A stretch of 64,000 nt of DNA from Okeania sp. SIO2B3. Lineage in GTDB: Bacteria > Cyanobacteriota > Cyanobacteriia > Cyanobacteriales > Microcoleaceae. The position numbers and the translations under genes are program-made. The notes below the pieces were generated by a model. The model was not told the DNA's origin and did no database searches. It was given only the letters and a program-made list of their open reading frames with translations. Numbering within the stretch: the first letter of the stretch is position 1; the number at the start of each line of letters is the position of its first letter. The DNA is taken from the NCBI RefSeq assembly GCF_010672525.1, contig NZ_JAAHGH010000017.1, forward strand, positions 44,855 through 108,854, written 5' to 3'. Of this stretch, positions 8,714 to 17,600 are shown one piece after another.

Positions 8714-9589
8714 TTAGCGATCACTTGGTTCGTTTAAAAAGCAATTGATACATGAATCATTTTTATTTTCTCTTTTAGGTGTATCTTGAAAGATTACTGG
8801 AAAAAGTTCTCCTACAATAAGAGGCATTCCTAAGAAGAAAAATAATAATAAAATTAAAAGTCTTTCTACTATTGGTATTCTGCTAATTATATTGTTGGCT
8901 GAAATGTCTATAAGTTCGTCTTTTAAAACATCTTTTAAAATGTCTATATCAGCTTGATTAAAATCCCCAGGAATAGTAATGACTAATTGGGGCTTGCCAA
9001 AAAACTTAGTACCCATAAAACTGACATCTTTAACAGCTATATCCAGATTTTGTTCAGTAATTTTATTCTTTAATCCCCCTGATTGAAAAAGTTCTTCTAT
9101 TTTTTCTAGTCCTGATTGAGAACCCTCTAAAATTAATTTAAGACTACCTGGTGTAATATTTGCCACAAAAGCATCAACAGCTAAGTCTTCTAAAATACTA
9201 ATAATAGATTTTAATGTTTCTATTGATTTTCTTTTAACAGTACCAGCAATTGCAAATGAAGCTTTTTCTTGTTTTTCCTCTTTCTCTTGTCCTTCGTTTT
9301 CTTCTTCTTCTAATTCTTGTATTTCTAGTTCAAAGTCTAATAATTTAAGTGTCTTGCATATGATGTTAAATATATCTAGCAGAATAGGCTTTTGATTAAA
9401 AAATTTACTTATTGTATTGCGGCCTATTCTACGTCCTGTCTCAAGTTCGATTCTGTCTTGAAGTTTTGTTTGCGAAGGTATCCCCTCTCTTCGCATAGCT
9501 CTTTTAGCTCTTTCGATCAACTTATCATTTGGTGTAGCAGTTACCCGTTCTTTACTCGAAGATTTTTTATCTTGGTTTACATTGCCCAT
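8714..9589 (-). CDS. HTH-containing, C-terminally membrane-anchored protein
   Basis: The 291-residue protein has a basic N terminus and then a helix-turn-helix-like segment at about 38-85 (TKLQDRIELETGRRIGRNTI then SKFFNQKPI). This resembles the HTH modules at the front of many cyanobacterial signalling proteins. A charged Glu/Lys linker comes next. The central region at about 130-235 includes 'GSLKLILEGSQSGLEKIEEL', a motif I associate with cyanobacterial effector-associated regions, though I cannot name it firmly. One strong hydrophobic span (about 245-270: LLILLLFFFLGMPLIVGELF) precedes a short tail with a CxxC. A membrane-tethered regulator is plausible. Three 11-bp-spaced direct repeats lie upstream. 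Confidence 0.65.
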   Translation of the reverse strand: MGNVNQDKKSSSKERVTATPNDKLIERAKRAMRREGIPSQTKLQDRIELETGRRIGRNTISKFFNQKPILLDIFNIICKTLKLLDFELEIQELEEEENEGQEKEEKQEKASFAIAGTVKRKSIETLKSIISILEDLAVDAFVANITPGSLKLILEGSQSGLEKIEELFQSGGLKNKITEQNLDIAVKDVSFMGTKFFGKPQLVITIPGDFNQADIDILKDVLKDELIDISANNIISRIPIVERLLILLLFFFLGMPLIVGELFPVIFQDTPKRENKNDSCINCFLNEPSDR

Positions 9590-9743
9590 AGAAGGTATCT
9601 ATAAAATAAATCTTGAAGGATACAAAAATTAGGTTTTTGTGGGTTACGGCTAATTACAGCAGCTCACTATTTATTAAGCTTAACTATGGTTATTTTTTCT
9701 GACCTGTAGCCACTACTCTAGGAAAGCTAGGTTGAGCATAAAA

Positions 9744-9772
9744 CAATCATAAGGCAATCATAAGACAATCAC
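9744..9772. promoter_or_regulatory. Three direct repeats at exact 11-bp spacing, possible operator
   Basis: CAATCAT, CAATCAT and CAATCAC start at 9744, 9755 and 9766, one helical turn apart. They lie in the region between the HTH gene (minus strand) and the small repeat protein (plus strand). Same-face spacing is what a cooperatively binding regulator would need. Binding by the HTH protein is inference only. Confidence 0.4.
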
Positions 9773-10073
9773 AAAACACAAGGCTATCACAACAAAACCT
9801 TTATATAATGTATATTCCAGGATTTTTAGTAAAAAATTAGTTGATTGTACTGCAAGGTAATTGAGTTATTTATGCAAGTTTTACTTGTGAATATATTTCT
9901 AGTCTTATCGTAGCTTTTTCGTTTTTTTTATAAATTTTAATACAGTTAAAGTCAATTACTTTGTCGCTCATAAATTGAACATAAAAAAATCAAAACAAAA
10001 CCATTAGTCAATCAATTCCATAAAATTTTGAGGTGATACTAAGAATACAAACAACATTTAAGAGAAATAAAAA

Positions 10074-10328
10074 GTGGTGATTAAACATACTTCTGAGCCA
10101 ACAGAAAACCAATGCACTCAGGTTTTACCTGATTTACCTGAAGGTATTAGCCCAAAAGTTATGAAGAATGAAAAATTGATGGTTACACAGACTTCTAATC
10201 CAACGGAAAATCCTAATATTATGACTTTACCTGATTTGCCTTACGGTTATAGCCCAGTCGGCATTATCTTGGCAACATCTGTTTTAGTCAAGATACTTGT
10301 TCCAGTAATGAAAAAGAACAATAAATAA
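10074..10328 (+). CDS. Small repeat protein with C-terminal membrane span
   Basis: The 84-residue frame starts at GTG (GTGGTG; either could be used). It holds two copies of an approximately 35-residue unit (TSEPTENQ...LPDLPEGISP, then TSNPTENP...LPDLPYGYSP). One hydrophobic span (VGIILATSVLVKILVPV) and a lysine tail (MKKNNK) follow. The internal repeat and clean span suggest a real gene, but no family is recognised. The 'LPD' repeats faintly recall the N-terminal repeats of the Uma2 protein at 6764. A long hairpin follows. Confidence 0.5.
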   Translation: MVIKHTSEPTENQCTQVLPDLPEGISPKVMKNEKLMVTQTSNPTENPNIMTLPDLPYGYSPVGIILATSVLVKILVPVMKKNNK

Positions 10329-10350
10329 TATAGAATCCGGTTAAAAAGCT

Positions 10351-10426
10351 GTCATTGCGACGATAGGAAGCAATCTCGCAAAACTCCTGAGATTGCTTCC
10401 TTCCACTCCGTTCCAGTCGCAATGAC
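10351..10426. repeat. Long two-tier inverted repeat
   Basis: An outer perfect 11-bp inverted pair, GTCATTGCGAC (10351-10361) and GTCGCAATGAC (10416-10426), encloses a perfect 12-bp inner pair, GGAAGCAATCTC (10366-10377) and GAGATTGCTTCC (10389-10400). Degenerate relatives ('tgtcattg', 'aagcaatctt', 'cgcaatgaca') occur at about 30350-30580, so this is a dispersed repeat. It may also end transcripts from the small gene upstream. Confidence 0.75.
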
Positions 10427-10584
10427 TTGGCTATAGCAATTATCCTGATTCTACATAAGTTCTTCAATTAACAGCCTAATGAAAAATCCCGTACTCTCTT
10501 TTTTAGGGAGTAGCGGGATAAAAGTCGCAAATTTTGGTGTATACTAATCTAAAATGGGGAAGTTTTTGCCTAAATTCCAGTCAT

Positions 10585-12342
10585 CTACTTTTTCTCCATC
10601 AATTTCTGACTACTTTCAACCATATTAATAAACTCACTCCGATAACCTTCTAAATCTAAACCTTTCGATTCATTTGCCAACTTCAACACTTCATTAAAAC
10701 TAGCATCACCTTTATATTCTGAATCTCGTAAAATCATTCCATACTCAGCCACAGCAGCAGCAAATTTAAAATCATTTGAAGCATCATCTAAACTCACTCC
10801 CCTATCAACAACTGGCTGTTTTATCAACTCAGAAGTTGTACCCTTTGGCTCCTTATAACGCAACTTAACCAACATTAATTCATCACTATTATAAGCCGCA
10901 TCCTCAACTTGATTATCTTGATATCTCAACTCATCAACTTCAGGCAAATTCACATTACTTTCTACTCCCACAGGAATAACTTCATAAAGTGCTGTAACCG
11001 AATGTCCTGCACCTAACTCCCCCGCATCCTTTGTATCATCATTAAAATCTTGAGAACGTAACAGTCGATTTTCATAACCAATTAAACGATAAGCTTGTAC
11101 TTTTGCCGGATTAAATTCCACTTGAATTTTCACATCCTTAGCAATAGTTAGTAGAGTTCCTCCCATCTCAGTCACTAACACTTTTTTCGCTTCCAAAAGA
11201 TTATCAATATAAGCATAATTCCCATTTCCCTTATTAGCCAACTGTTCCATTTTGGCATCCTTAAAATTACCCGTACCAAAACCAAGCACCGTTAGAAAAA
11301 TTCCTTCATCTCGATAATTTTCAATCATTCTTACCAATTCAGCATCGCTAGAAACTCCCACATTAAAATCTCCATCAGTCGCCAGAATAACTCGATTATT
11401 TCCTGAAGATTGATAAAACCTTTTAGCTAAATCGTAAGCAAGTTTAATTCCTTCACCTCCAGCAGTGGAACCTCCAGCTTCGAGATTATTAATTGCTGCG
11501 AGAATTTTATCTTTTTCGCTGCCTTTTGTCGGAGGTAAAACTACTCCTGCTGCTCCAGCATAAACAACTATTGAAACAGTATCTTTTTCTGTTAGTTCAT
11601 CTACCAATAATTGAAAAGCTGATTTGATTAAGGGTAATTTATTAGGAGTATTCATCGAACCAGAAACATCCAAGAGAAAGACTAAGTTACTAGGAGGTAA
11701 ATTTTCTGTAACTATATCTTTGCCTTGAATGCCAACATGAACTAATTGATGTTGAGAATTCCAAGGAGAATCAGAAATTTCTGTAGTGATAGAAAAGGGG
11801 ATATTCGCTTCTGGTTGGGGATAGTCGTAAGTAAAGTAATTAATTAATTCCTCGATTCTCACAGCATCTTTTGGTGGTAGTCTACCTTCAGTAATAAAGC
11901 GACGTAAATTACTATAAGATGCCGTATCTACATCAATCGAAAATGTTGAGAGGGGATTATTTTTTACTATTTTAAAAGGGTTGTCATTAATGAGGTTATA
12001 TTCTTCTGTATTTGAAGATTCTAATTCTACTGTAGAATCTGTTTCAAACTGTGAAAAACTAGGAGCAGTTTGTGTTAGAGCCATATCTGCTGATTTTTGA
12101 CGCCCTCTAGTACCTCCTCCTCTAGTAGCACCTTCCCTGAATTGAGAAGGTATTGAGCTTTGAGGAGTTGTATTTAAAGTTGCTGGAGGTGGTGGTGGAG
12201 GTGCAGGTGGCGCTGATGAAATTACTGCTTCTTCTGTTCTTTCTGGTTGACTACCACAGGCTATTAACATTAATAAAGGAAACAAGCCTAGTAATAATTT
12301 TATTTGATTAAATTGGCAGAATTTGACATTTTTTATCTTCAT
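10585..12342 (-). CDS. VWA-domain lipoprotein (YfbK-like)
   Basis: The 585-residue protein begins with a lipoprotein signal: a basic start, a hydrophobic run (LLLGLFPLLML) and the lipobox LIAC with Cys at about 29. A Pro-rich linker follows, then the VWA-associated N-terminal region (NNPLSTFSIDVDTASYSNLR). The von Willebrand A domain has the MIDAS motif DVSGSMN and ILATDGDFNVG, and the C terminus has the DUF3520-like features of the YfbK family. These are envelope-anchored metal-dependent adhesion domains of unknown partner. Length and domain order are typical and the gene appears complete. It is transcribed away from the SPFH gene. Confidence 0.9.
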   Translation of the reverse strand: MKIKNVKFCQFNQIKLLLGLFPLLMLIACGSQPERTEEAVISSAPPAPPPPPPATLNTTPQSSIPSQFREGATRGGGTRGRQKSADMALTQTAPSFSQFETDSTVELESSNTEEYNLINDNPFKIVKNNPLSTFSIDVDTASYSNLRRFITEGRLPPKDAVRIEELINYFTYDYPQPEANIPFSITTEISDSPWNSQHQLVHVGIQGKDIVTENLPPSNLVFLLDVSGSMNTPNKLPLIKSAFQLLVDELTEKDTVSIVVYAGAAGVVLPPTKGSEKDKILAAINNLEAGGSTAGGEGIKLAYDLAKRFYQSSGNNRVILATDGDFNVGVSSDAELVRMIENYRDEGIFLTVLGFGTGNFKDAKMEQLANKGNGNYAYIDNLLEAKKVLVTEMGGTLLTIAKDVKIQVEFNPAKVQAYRLIGYENRLLRSQDFNDDTKDAGELGAGHSVTALYEVIPVGVESNVNLPEVDELRYQDNQVEDAAYNSDELMLVKLRYKEPKGTTSELIKQPVVDRGVSLDDASNDFKFAAAVAEYGMILRDSEYKGDASFNEVLKLANESKGLDLEGYRSEFINMVESSQKLMEKK

Positions 12343-12743
12343 ATTCTTGGCTCTGATATTGATTGAGTATTGAAATAATTTGACTAAAAATTTTTGCTTA
12401 CAGCACTTTTGAGGATAGTGAGGTAAAGTTTAATACTAATCTCTATTCCCTATTTACTAAACTCGTAAAACTTTGTACATCATCAACTCCAAAACTGCTG
12501 TAATTTCAGCAAATTAGTCTGAACTACAAAAAAGAGCGATCGCTTTCCTGAAACTTGAGAAAAATTTCTTACTATAGTAGATGGAATAGCTGTTTGTGTA
12601 CCACAAGTTATCTAGATTGGGTAAAAATGGGGTATTTTAGATTCAAATAAATATTAATTTTTATTAAAACTTAAAAATCAAATATTTCCAAGGTAAAATC
12701 AAATATAGATAGATTGAAAAAATTACTATCTAGGAGTTAAAAA
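12343..12743. promoter_or_regulatory. Divergent intergenic region between VWA and SPFH genes
   Basis: This roughly 400-bp region must carry the promoters of both flanking genes. It contains a HIP1 octamer (GCGATCGC near 12536) and a good ribosome site (TAGGAGTT) 8-10 bp before the ATG at 12744. I could not identify convincing promoter boxes. Confidence 0.4.
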
Positions 12744-14027
12744 ATGGGATTTTTTGATAAATTTGGTAGTCAATTTATTGATATTATAGAATGGCTTGAT
12801 TCCAGCGATAATACAATTTATTATCGTTTTGAAAGACATAAAAATGAAATAAAAATGGGTGCAAAATTAACAGTGCGTCCGGGACAAGTAGCAGTATTTG
12901 TTAATGAAGGTAAAATAGCTGATGTTTTTTCGCCAGGAATGTATGAACTCTCTACTCAAAACTTACCAATTATTAGTACATTAAAAGGGTGGAAATATGG
13001 TTTTAACTCTCCTTTTAAAGCAGAAGTATATTTTTTTAGTACGAAAATTTTTACTAATTTTAAATGGGGAACAGCTAATCCCATTACAATTAGAGATTCT
13101 GAATTAGGACCAGTCCGCCTTAGAGCTTTTGGAAATTATAGTTTTAGGGTAAACGATCCTTCTAAATTACTACAAGAATTAGTAAGTACTGATGGACTGT
13201 TTCAAACTGATGAAATTAGCGATCATCTTCGTAATATAATTATGACTTCCTTTGCAAGTTGGGTAGGAGAAAATCGAACTCCTTTGTTTGATTTAGCTTC
13301 TCATTATCGTTCTTTAGGAGAGCAAGTGCGTCAAGCTATTCAAACAGATTTTGCTCAAGTGGGAATTGAGTTAACTCAACTTCTGATTGAAAATATTTCT
13401 TTACCTCCTGAAGTTGAAAAAGCTCTTGATAAGAGAGCTTCTATAGGTTTACTAGGAAATATGCAAGAATATACTCAATATCAAACTGCTCAAGCAATTG
13501 AACAATCTGCCCAAAAACCAGGTACTAGCAATGCTGGAATGGAATTAGGTATGGGTATGGCGATGGCTAATCAAATGATGAATGGAATGCAATTTCAATC
13601 ATCACCTCAACAACAGTTACCTGTGACACCACCACCACCATCTCAAGGTCAATGGTATCTTTATCAGAATAATCAACAATTAGGTCCTTTTTCTATTAAT
13701 CAATTATCACAGCAAGGTTTAACCCCTCAAACTCAAGTTTGGAAAGCAGGAATGGATGCTTGGAAAGCTGCTTCAGAAATACCTGAATTAACTTTTCTAT
13801 TTCCTGCTGCACCACCACCACCGCCTAGTATGGAAAAACAATGGTATATGTATCTTAATGGAGAGAAAATTGGTCCTTTGAGTCAAGAGCAGTTATCAGA
13901 ACAGGGTGTAACAGCAGAGACCCATGTTTGGACTAATGGTATGGAAGGTTGGAAAAAAGCTTCAGAAGTGACAGAATTCGCGACTTTATTAAATTCTACA
14001 CCACCACCTCCTCCTCCATTAGTGTAA
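12744..14027 (+). CDS. SPFH-domain protein with two C-terminal GYF_2 domains (YdjI-like)
   Basis: The 427-residue protein has a start at 12744 supported by AGGAG. Residues about 1-250 match the bacterial SPFH/'virion core protein-like' family typified by B. subtilis YdjI: MGFFDKFGSQFIDIIEW, LTVRPGQVAVFVNEGKI and a GMYELST segment. A Met/Gln-rich linker leads to two GYF_2 (DUF4339) domains at about 300-352 and 366-418 (QWYLYQNNQQLGPFS and QWYMYLNGEKIGPLS), each preceded by a poly-Pro stretch. A third poly-Pro stretch ends the protein. YdjI-type proteins act in membrane-stress complexes with PspA-like partners. The GYF_2 domains suggest binding of Pro-rich peptides, perhaps its own linkers. Confidence 0.85.
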   Translation: MGFFDKFGSQFIDIIEWLDSSDNTIYYRFERHKNEIKMGAKLTVRPGQVAVFVNEGKIADVFSPGMYELSTQNLPIISTLKGWKYGFNSPFKAEVYFFSTKIFTNFKWGTANPITIRDSELGPVRLRAFGNYSFRVNDPSKLLQELVSTDGLFQTDEISDHLRNIIMTSFASWVGENRTPLFDLASHYRSLGEQVRQAIQTDFAQVGIELTQLLIENISLPPEVEKALDKRASIGLLGNMQEYTQYQTAQAIEQSAQKPGTSNAGMELGMGMAMANQMMNGMQFQSSPQQQLPVTPPPPSQGQWYLYQNNQQLGPFSINQLSQQGLTPQTQVWKAGMDAWKAASEIPELTFLFPAAPPPPPSMEKQWYMYLNGEKIGPLSQEQLSEQGVTAETHVWTNGMEGWKKASEVTEFATLLNSTPPPPPPLV

Positions 14028-14221
14028 GTTTTTTTAATTATCTGTTGACATAGAAAAAGTAGGTTAAACAATTAATAATTAATAATTCATAATTAACAAT
14101 TACCTCTCCTTGAAAAGAAGAGGATTGAGGCTTAAGGAAAATTTTTTCTTGTTTTTCCTTTAAAGGAGAGGCTTTCAACCTTAATTATTAGGTAAAAAAG
14201 CTAAGAAAAAACTTAAAAATT

Positions 14222-14568
14222 GGCGTTGCTCAATGATTTTATGATTTTTTAGTAGTCAATAGCTAGTAGTTAAAAGAGTTTTTTCTTTCCCAATAGTGAC
14301 AATATTTAGGATTTGCTGAAAAAGTCTTTTTTAAGGAGTAGGGGAGTAGGGGAGTAGGGGAGTAATTTTTGGGCTACTCTCCTGCCCAAAATGCTGACTT
14401 TTTGAGCATAAAGCAGCTCAAAACTAGGTACTTTTTCCAGAGTAAAAAAGGCTAAAACCTTTATATATAAATGCTTTGATCTTTAATCATCAAGCCCTAT
14501 TTAGACCTTAGTATTATCAACCTTGAATCTTCACTTTCAAAAGTTTCATACCTCCATTCAGCAACGCC
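14222..14568. mobile_element. MITE family B, copy 1, interrupted by a family A element
   Basis: The ends are GGCGTTGCTCA (left) and TTCAGCAACGCC (right). The flanking octamers TAAAAATT (14214-14221) and TAAAAATC (14569-14576) agree at 7 of 8 positions, consistent with an 8-bp target duplication. Removing the inner family A insertion leaves about 152 bp, the size of copy 2 (151 bp). Confidence 0.75.
14303..14503. mobile_element. MITE family A, copy 2 (nested)
   Basis: A 189-bp element runs from GGATTTGCTGAAAAAGTC to AATCATCAAGCCC. It is flanked on both sides by TATTTA (14303-14308 and 14498-14503). Because other copies are flanked by TAATTA, the hexamer belongs to the target and not to the element. 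The core has 'ggagtagg' repeats. Confidence 0.8.
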
Positions 14569-14607
14569 TAAAAATCTGTTCATTTCAATACATTAAACTT
14601 TGTGTTT

Positions 14608-14805
14608 GTGTAAGCATTCAGCTATTAGCGGTCAGCTATTCCTACGGAATGCTGCGCAAACAGCAATAAAAATGAATGAAGCAAGCACTTGCTTAACTTC
14701 TACTACATTTTTAAACAAAGAATTGAAGCACAAGAATAAAGAGCTTAAATTGTCCACTAAAGATAATAAAGCTGATAGCTGATAGCTGACCGCTGAATGC
14801 TTACG
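14608..14805. repeat. Inverted-repeat element (GTAAGCATTCAGC family)
   Basis: The left end 'gtaagcattcagc..agcggtcagctat' mirrors the right end 'atagctgaccgctgaatgcttac'. Another set of such ends lies at about 47870-47910. The open frame inside it is repeat-derived and not credible as a gene. Confidence 0.65.
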
Positions 14806-14905
14806 TGTTTGTTAAAGTTTATAATGCCGGAAGAACAAAGTTTTTACGAATAAATATTCCCGATAAAATTAATCAAGAACTAAATACTAACTAAAAAAAT
14901 TACAG

Positions 14906-16009
14906 ATGAATCAAAGTAATAATTCCTCATTAATTAAACGCTTTCCTTGTCCTAGTTGTGGAGCAAAAGTTAGTTTTAATCCCGAAGCTGCTCAATTAAA
15001 ATGTGAATATTGTGGATGGGAAGATGTTATCCCTGAAAGTGACGAACAAATTGAAGAACAGTCTTATAAACAATATCTTAATCAAAGTAATGCTAAATTA
15101 GCTACTCTATCAGAAATAGCCTTAGAAGTTAGTTGTAATAATTGTGGTGCAACTATTGAATTTGAACCACCACAAATAGCTGGAGAATGTGCTTTTTGTG
15201 GCTCAAATATAGTTGCATCTCCTACCAGTTCAGACCCCACTATTTTACCAGAAGGATTAATTCCTTTTACCATTGGACGTAAAAAAGCTAGAGAAGAAGT
15301 GCAATCATGGATTAATAAACTATGGTTTGCTCCTAATGCTTTAAAAAAATTAGCTCAAATGGAGAAAATAAAAGGAATTTATCTGCCTTTTTGGACTTAT
15401 GATGCTTATACTGCTACTAACTATAGTGGAGCAAGAGGGGTTTATTATTACACTACTGAAACCTATACAGAAAATCAAGAAACAAAAACTCGTAGAGTTC
15501 GTCATACAATGTGGTATAGTACATCAGGACAAGTAAGCCGTTTTTTTGATGATGTTTTAATTAGTGCTACTTCTTCAGTCGATAAACAACGTTTGGATGC
15601 CCTTCAACCTTGGCATTTACACGAATCTCTTCGTCCCTACGAATCATCATTTTTGGCAGGTTTTGAAGCTCAAAAACCTCAAATTTCTCTTCAAGATGGT
15701 TTTGAAGAAGCTAAAAGAGTTATGGATGTAAAAATTAGGTCTGATATTCACCGGGATATTGGAGGAGATGAACAAAATATTAATCATTCATCTACTTCCT
15801 ATAGTGCAATTACTTTTAAACACATATTGCTTCCTGTTTGGTTAACAGCATATCAATATCAAAATAAAACTTATCAAGTTATGGTTAATGCTCGTACTGG
15901 AGAAGTTCAAGGCGATCGCCCTTACAGTATCTTGAAAATAACTTTGATTATTTTATTTGCTTTAGCTATAGTAGCCATAGTTATTACTCTAGTAATAAGA
16001 TTTAATTAG
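14906..16009 (+). CDS. Zinc-ribbon membrane protein (YdjG-like)
   Basis: The 367-residue protein has two zinc ribbons at the N terminus: CPSCGAK...CEYCGW (residues about 13-36) and CNNCGAT...CAFCGS (about 75-99). A central aromatic-rich region follows (LPFWTYDAYTATNYSGARG), and one C-terminal membrane span (about 343-363, LIILFALAIVAIVITLVI). B. subtilis YdjG, partner of the SPFH protein YdjI, has the same zinc-ribbon-plus-membrane plan. Adjacency to the SPFH gene, after discounting the intervening repeats, supports a joint envelope-stress module. Automated annotation often mislabels this family as a primosomal or helicase protein. Confidence 0.75.
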   Translation: MNQSNNSSLIKRFPCPSCGAKVSFNPEAAQLKCEYCGWEDVIPESDEQIEEQSYKQYLNQSNAKLATLSEIALEVSCNNCGATIEFEPPQIAGECAFCGSNIVASPTSSDPTILPEGLIPFTIGRKKAREEVQSWINKLWFAPNALKKLAQMEKIKGIYLPFWTYDAYTATNYSGARGVYYYTTETYTENQETKTRRVRHTMWYSTSGQVSRFFDDVLISATSSVDKQRLDALQPWHLHESLRPYESSFLAGFEAQKPQISLQDGFEEAKRVMDVKIRSDIHRDIGGDEQNINHSSTSYSAITFKHILLPVWLTAYQYQNKTYQVMVNARTGEVQGDRPYSILKITLIILFALAIVAIVITLVIRFN

Positions 16010-16505
16010 TACTTTTAGTACTTTTTGAACGGGAGTAAAGTATAGTGTTAGACCATCACTAGATTTAAAGATGAAATCTTCATAATTATCGCAACTTTTA
16101 AGGACAGTAGTATTGAGAGAAACTAAGTATTAACAAGTTCAATCTATCCATAGTGGCGATCGCTTGATTCTTCAACAAAGATTCTCATATCAAGTAACAT
16201 TAATTAATCACCATATAATAATGTAGTGACATTCCATGGGACATCACTACAGAGTTATACTCAATCAAGAAATATTTGCTACAAATATAATGGTAATTTT
16301 TAGTAGTAAATAGTAGATAGTTAGTAGTCAGTAGTTAGTAAAATATATTTTGTCTGATTTTCTATTATGAAAAACTCTATTAGAGTCCATAGAACTTGTG
16401 AGATTAACAATTTGATTTTTCCCAATAATTTGGAACATTTTTTCCTCTTTATATTTTCCTGTTAAGTACCAATAATTAACCTGATTTTATTTTTAAACTT
16501 AATTT
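16010..16505. other. Intergenic region, no gene seen
   Basis: This AT-rich stretch lies between the zinc-ribbon gene (plus) and the dCMP deaminase (minus), which converge. It has a HIP1 octamer near 16157 and a 'gtagtaaatagtagatagttagtagtcag' type simple repeat at 16300-16340. No coding frame or clear terminator was found. Confidence 0.5.
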
Positions 16506-17054
16506 TTACATTTTTCTATTTTCTTCTTTTATTGAGGTGGGATGAAGTAGAGATGTTGCTGCTTTTTGAGCAATTGCTTCTGAGACTTTAATTTGCTTAA
16601 TAGTAACTAAACCCTCTTTGATAAACATATCTCTTAAAGCTGCCTTTTCCCCACTATTAAAAGGAGTCTCATAAAAAACTTCTTTAATACCAGCAGAAAT
16701 AATTAATTTCAAACAATAAAGACAAGGTTCTAAGGTCACATAAATAACAGCTCCATTCGTAGATATTCCATGTTTTGCAGCTTGAGCAATAGCATTAGCT
16801 TCTGCATGAACAGAACGAGATGGTAAAACTTTACTAGCATCACAACTACTTAATTCAGGATAACAAAAACCCTGACTCGTACAATGTACAGAACCCGAAG
16901 GAGAACCATTATAACCAGTTGCTAAAACTTGTTTATTTTTAACTATTACTGCACCCACAGGAAAAGCAAGACAAGTTGAACGAGTAGCAGCTAGTTTAGC
17001 TATCATTAAAAAGTATTCATCCCAAGTTGGTCTTTGATATAATTCTTCTGTCAT
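16506..17054 (-). CDS. dCMP deaminase (ComEB/cytidine deaminase fold)
   Basis: The 182-residue zinc-dependent deaminase has the zinc-ligand/catalytic motif HAE (His83, Glu85) and the PCxxC pair (Pro110, Cys111, Cys114) in the standard spacing. The N-terminal '[20 protein letters not shown]' is typical of deoxycytidylate deaminases, which convert dCMP to dUMP. An inserted Cys/His-bearing loop ([17 protein letters not shown]) is also typical. Its ATG overlaps the dut stop by 4 bp. With dut and thyX upstream on the same strand, the cluster covers both routes to dUMP and its methylation to dTMP. Confidence 0.9.
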   Translation of the reverse strand: MTEELYQRPTWDEYFLMIAKLAATRSTCLAFPVGAVIVKNKQVLATGYNGSPSGSVHCTSQGFCYPELSSCDASKVLPSRSVHAEANAIAQAAKHGISTNGAVIYVTLEPCLYCLKLIISAGIKEVFYETPFNSGEKAALRDMFIKEGLVTIKQIKVSEAIAQKAATSLLHPTSIKEENRKM

Positions 17055-17479
17055 ACTCCTGTAGAACCAAATCCTTTAATATCTCTTTCTGTTGTACTTA
17101 ATTTATCAACTTCTTCTACCTTAACAGATAAAACTGATGCTATTACCATTTGAGCTATTTTCATTCCTTTAGTTACTTGAAAGGAATTTTTACCATGATT
17201 TATCAGAATTATTCCTATTTCTCCTCGATAAGTTTCATCTATAGTTCCAGGAGTATTTAAAACTGTAATTTGATGTTTTAAAGCCAACCCACTTCTAGGA
17301 CGAATTTGTGCTTCTGTTCCTAATGGTAATTCTATGGCAATACCTGTATGAATTAATTGACTTTCCCCAGGATTAATAGTTAATTCATCAATCGAAAATA
17401 AATCCAATCCTGCATCTTTGTTATGAGCATAAGAGGGCATAATTGCCAATTCATCTAACTTTTTAACTTTCAGTTTCAT
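17051..17479 (-). CDS. dut: dUTP diphosphatase
   Basis: The 142-residue trimeric-type dUTPase has all five motifs in order: DAGLDLFS (1), PRSGLALK (2), [13 protein letters not shown] (3), MKIAQMVI (4) and the C-terminal arm GFGSTGV (5). It hydrolyses dUTP to dUMP, keeping uracil out of DNA and feeding ThyX. It is translationally coupled to the dCMP deaminase (ATGA overlap at 17051-17054). A truncated copy of its 5' half lies immediately upstream. Confidence 0.95.
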   Translation of the reverse strand: MKLKVKKLDELAIMPSYAHNKDAGLDLFSIDELTINPGESQLIHTGIAIELPLGTEAQIRPRSGLALKHQITVLNTPGTIDETYRGEIGIILINHGKNSFQVTKGMKIAQMVIASVLSVKVEEVDKLSTTERDIKGFGSTGV

Positions 17480-17600
17480 AATTTTAATTACAGGAATAGA
17501 GTGCTATGGGCAAGTCAAATTTAATTATTACTTTTGAATTTTGACTTTTAACTTGATTTAATTATTACTTTTGAATTTTGAATTTTGAATTTTGAATTTA

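Larger units (their letters stand above)
14028..14905. other. Intergenic region built from nested repeats
   Basis: This region separates the SPFH gene from the zinc-ribbon gene. In order it contains a TAATTAATAATTCA microsatellite, a palindromic Ctccttt-family repeat (about 14100-14200), MITE family B copy 1 (14222-14568) with MITE family A copy 2 nested inside (14303-14503), and an inverted-repeat element (14608-14805). Nothing here looks coding. Confidence 0.75.

Noticed and set aside
14600..14782. 60-codon open frame
   Set aside because: It lies entirely within an inverted-repeat element and contains dispersed repeat sequence.
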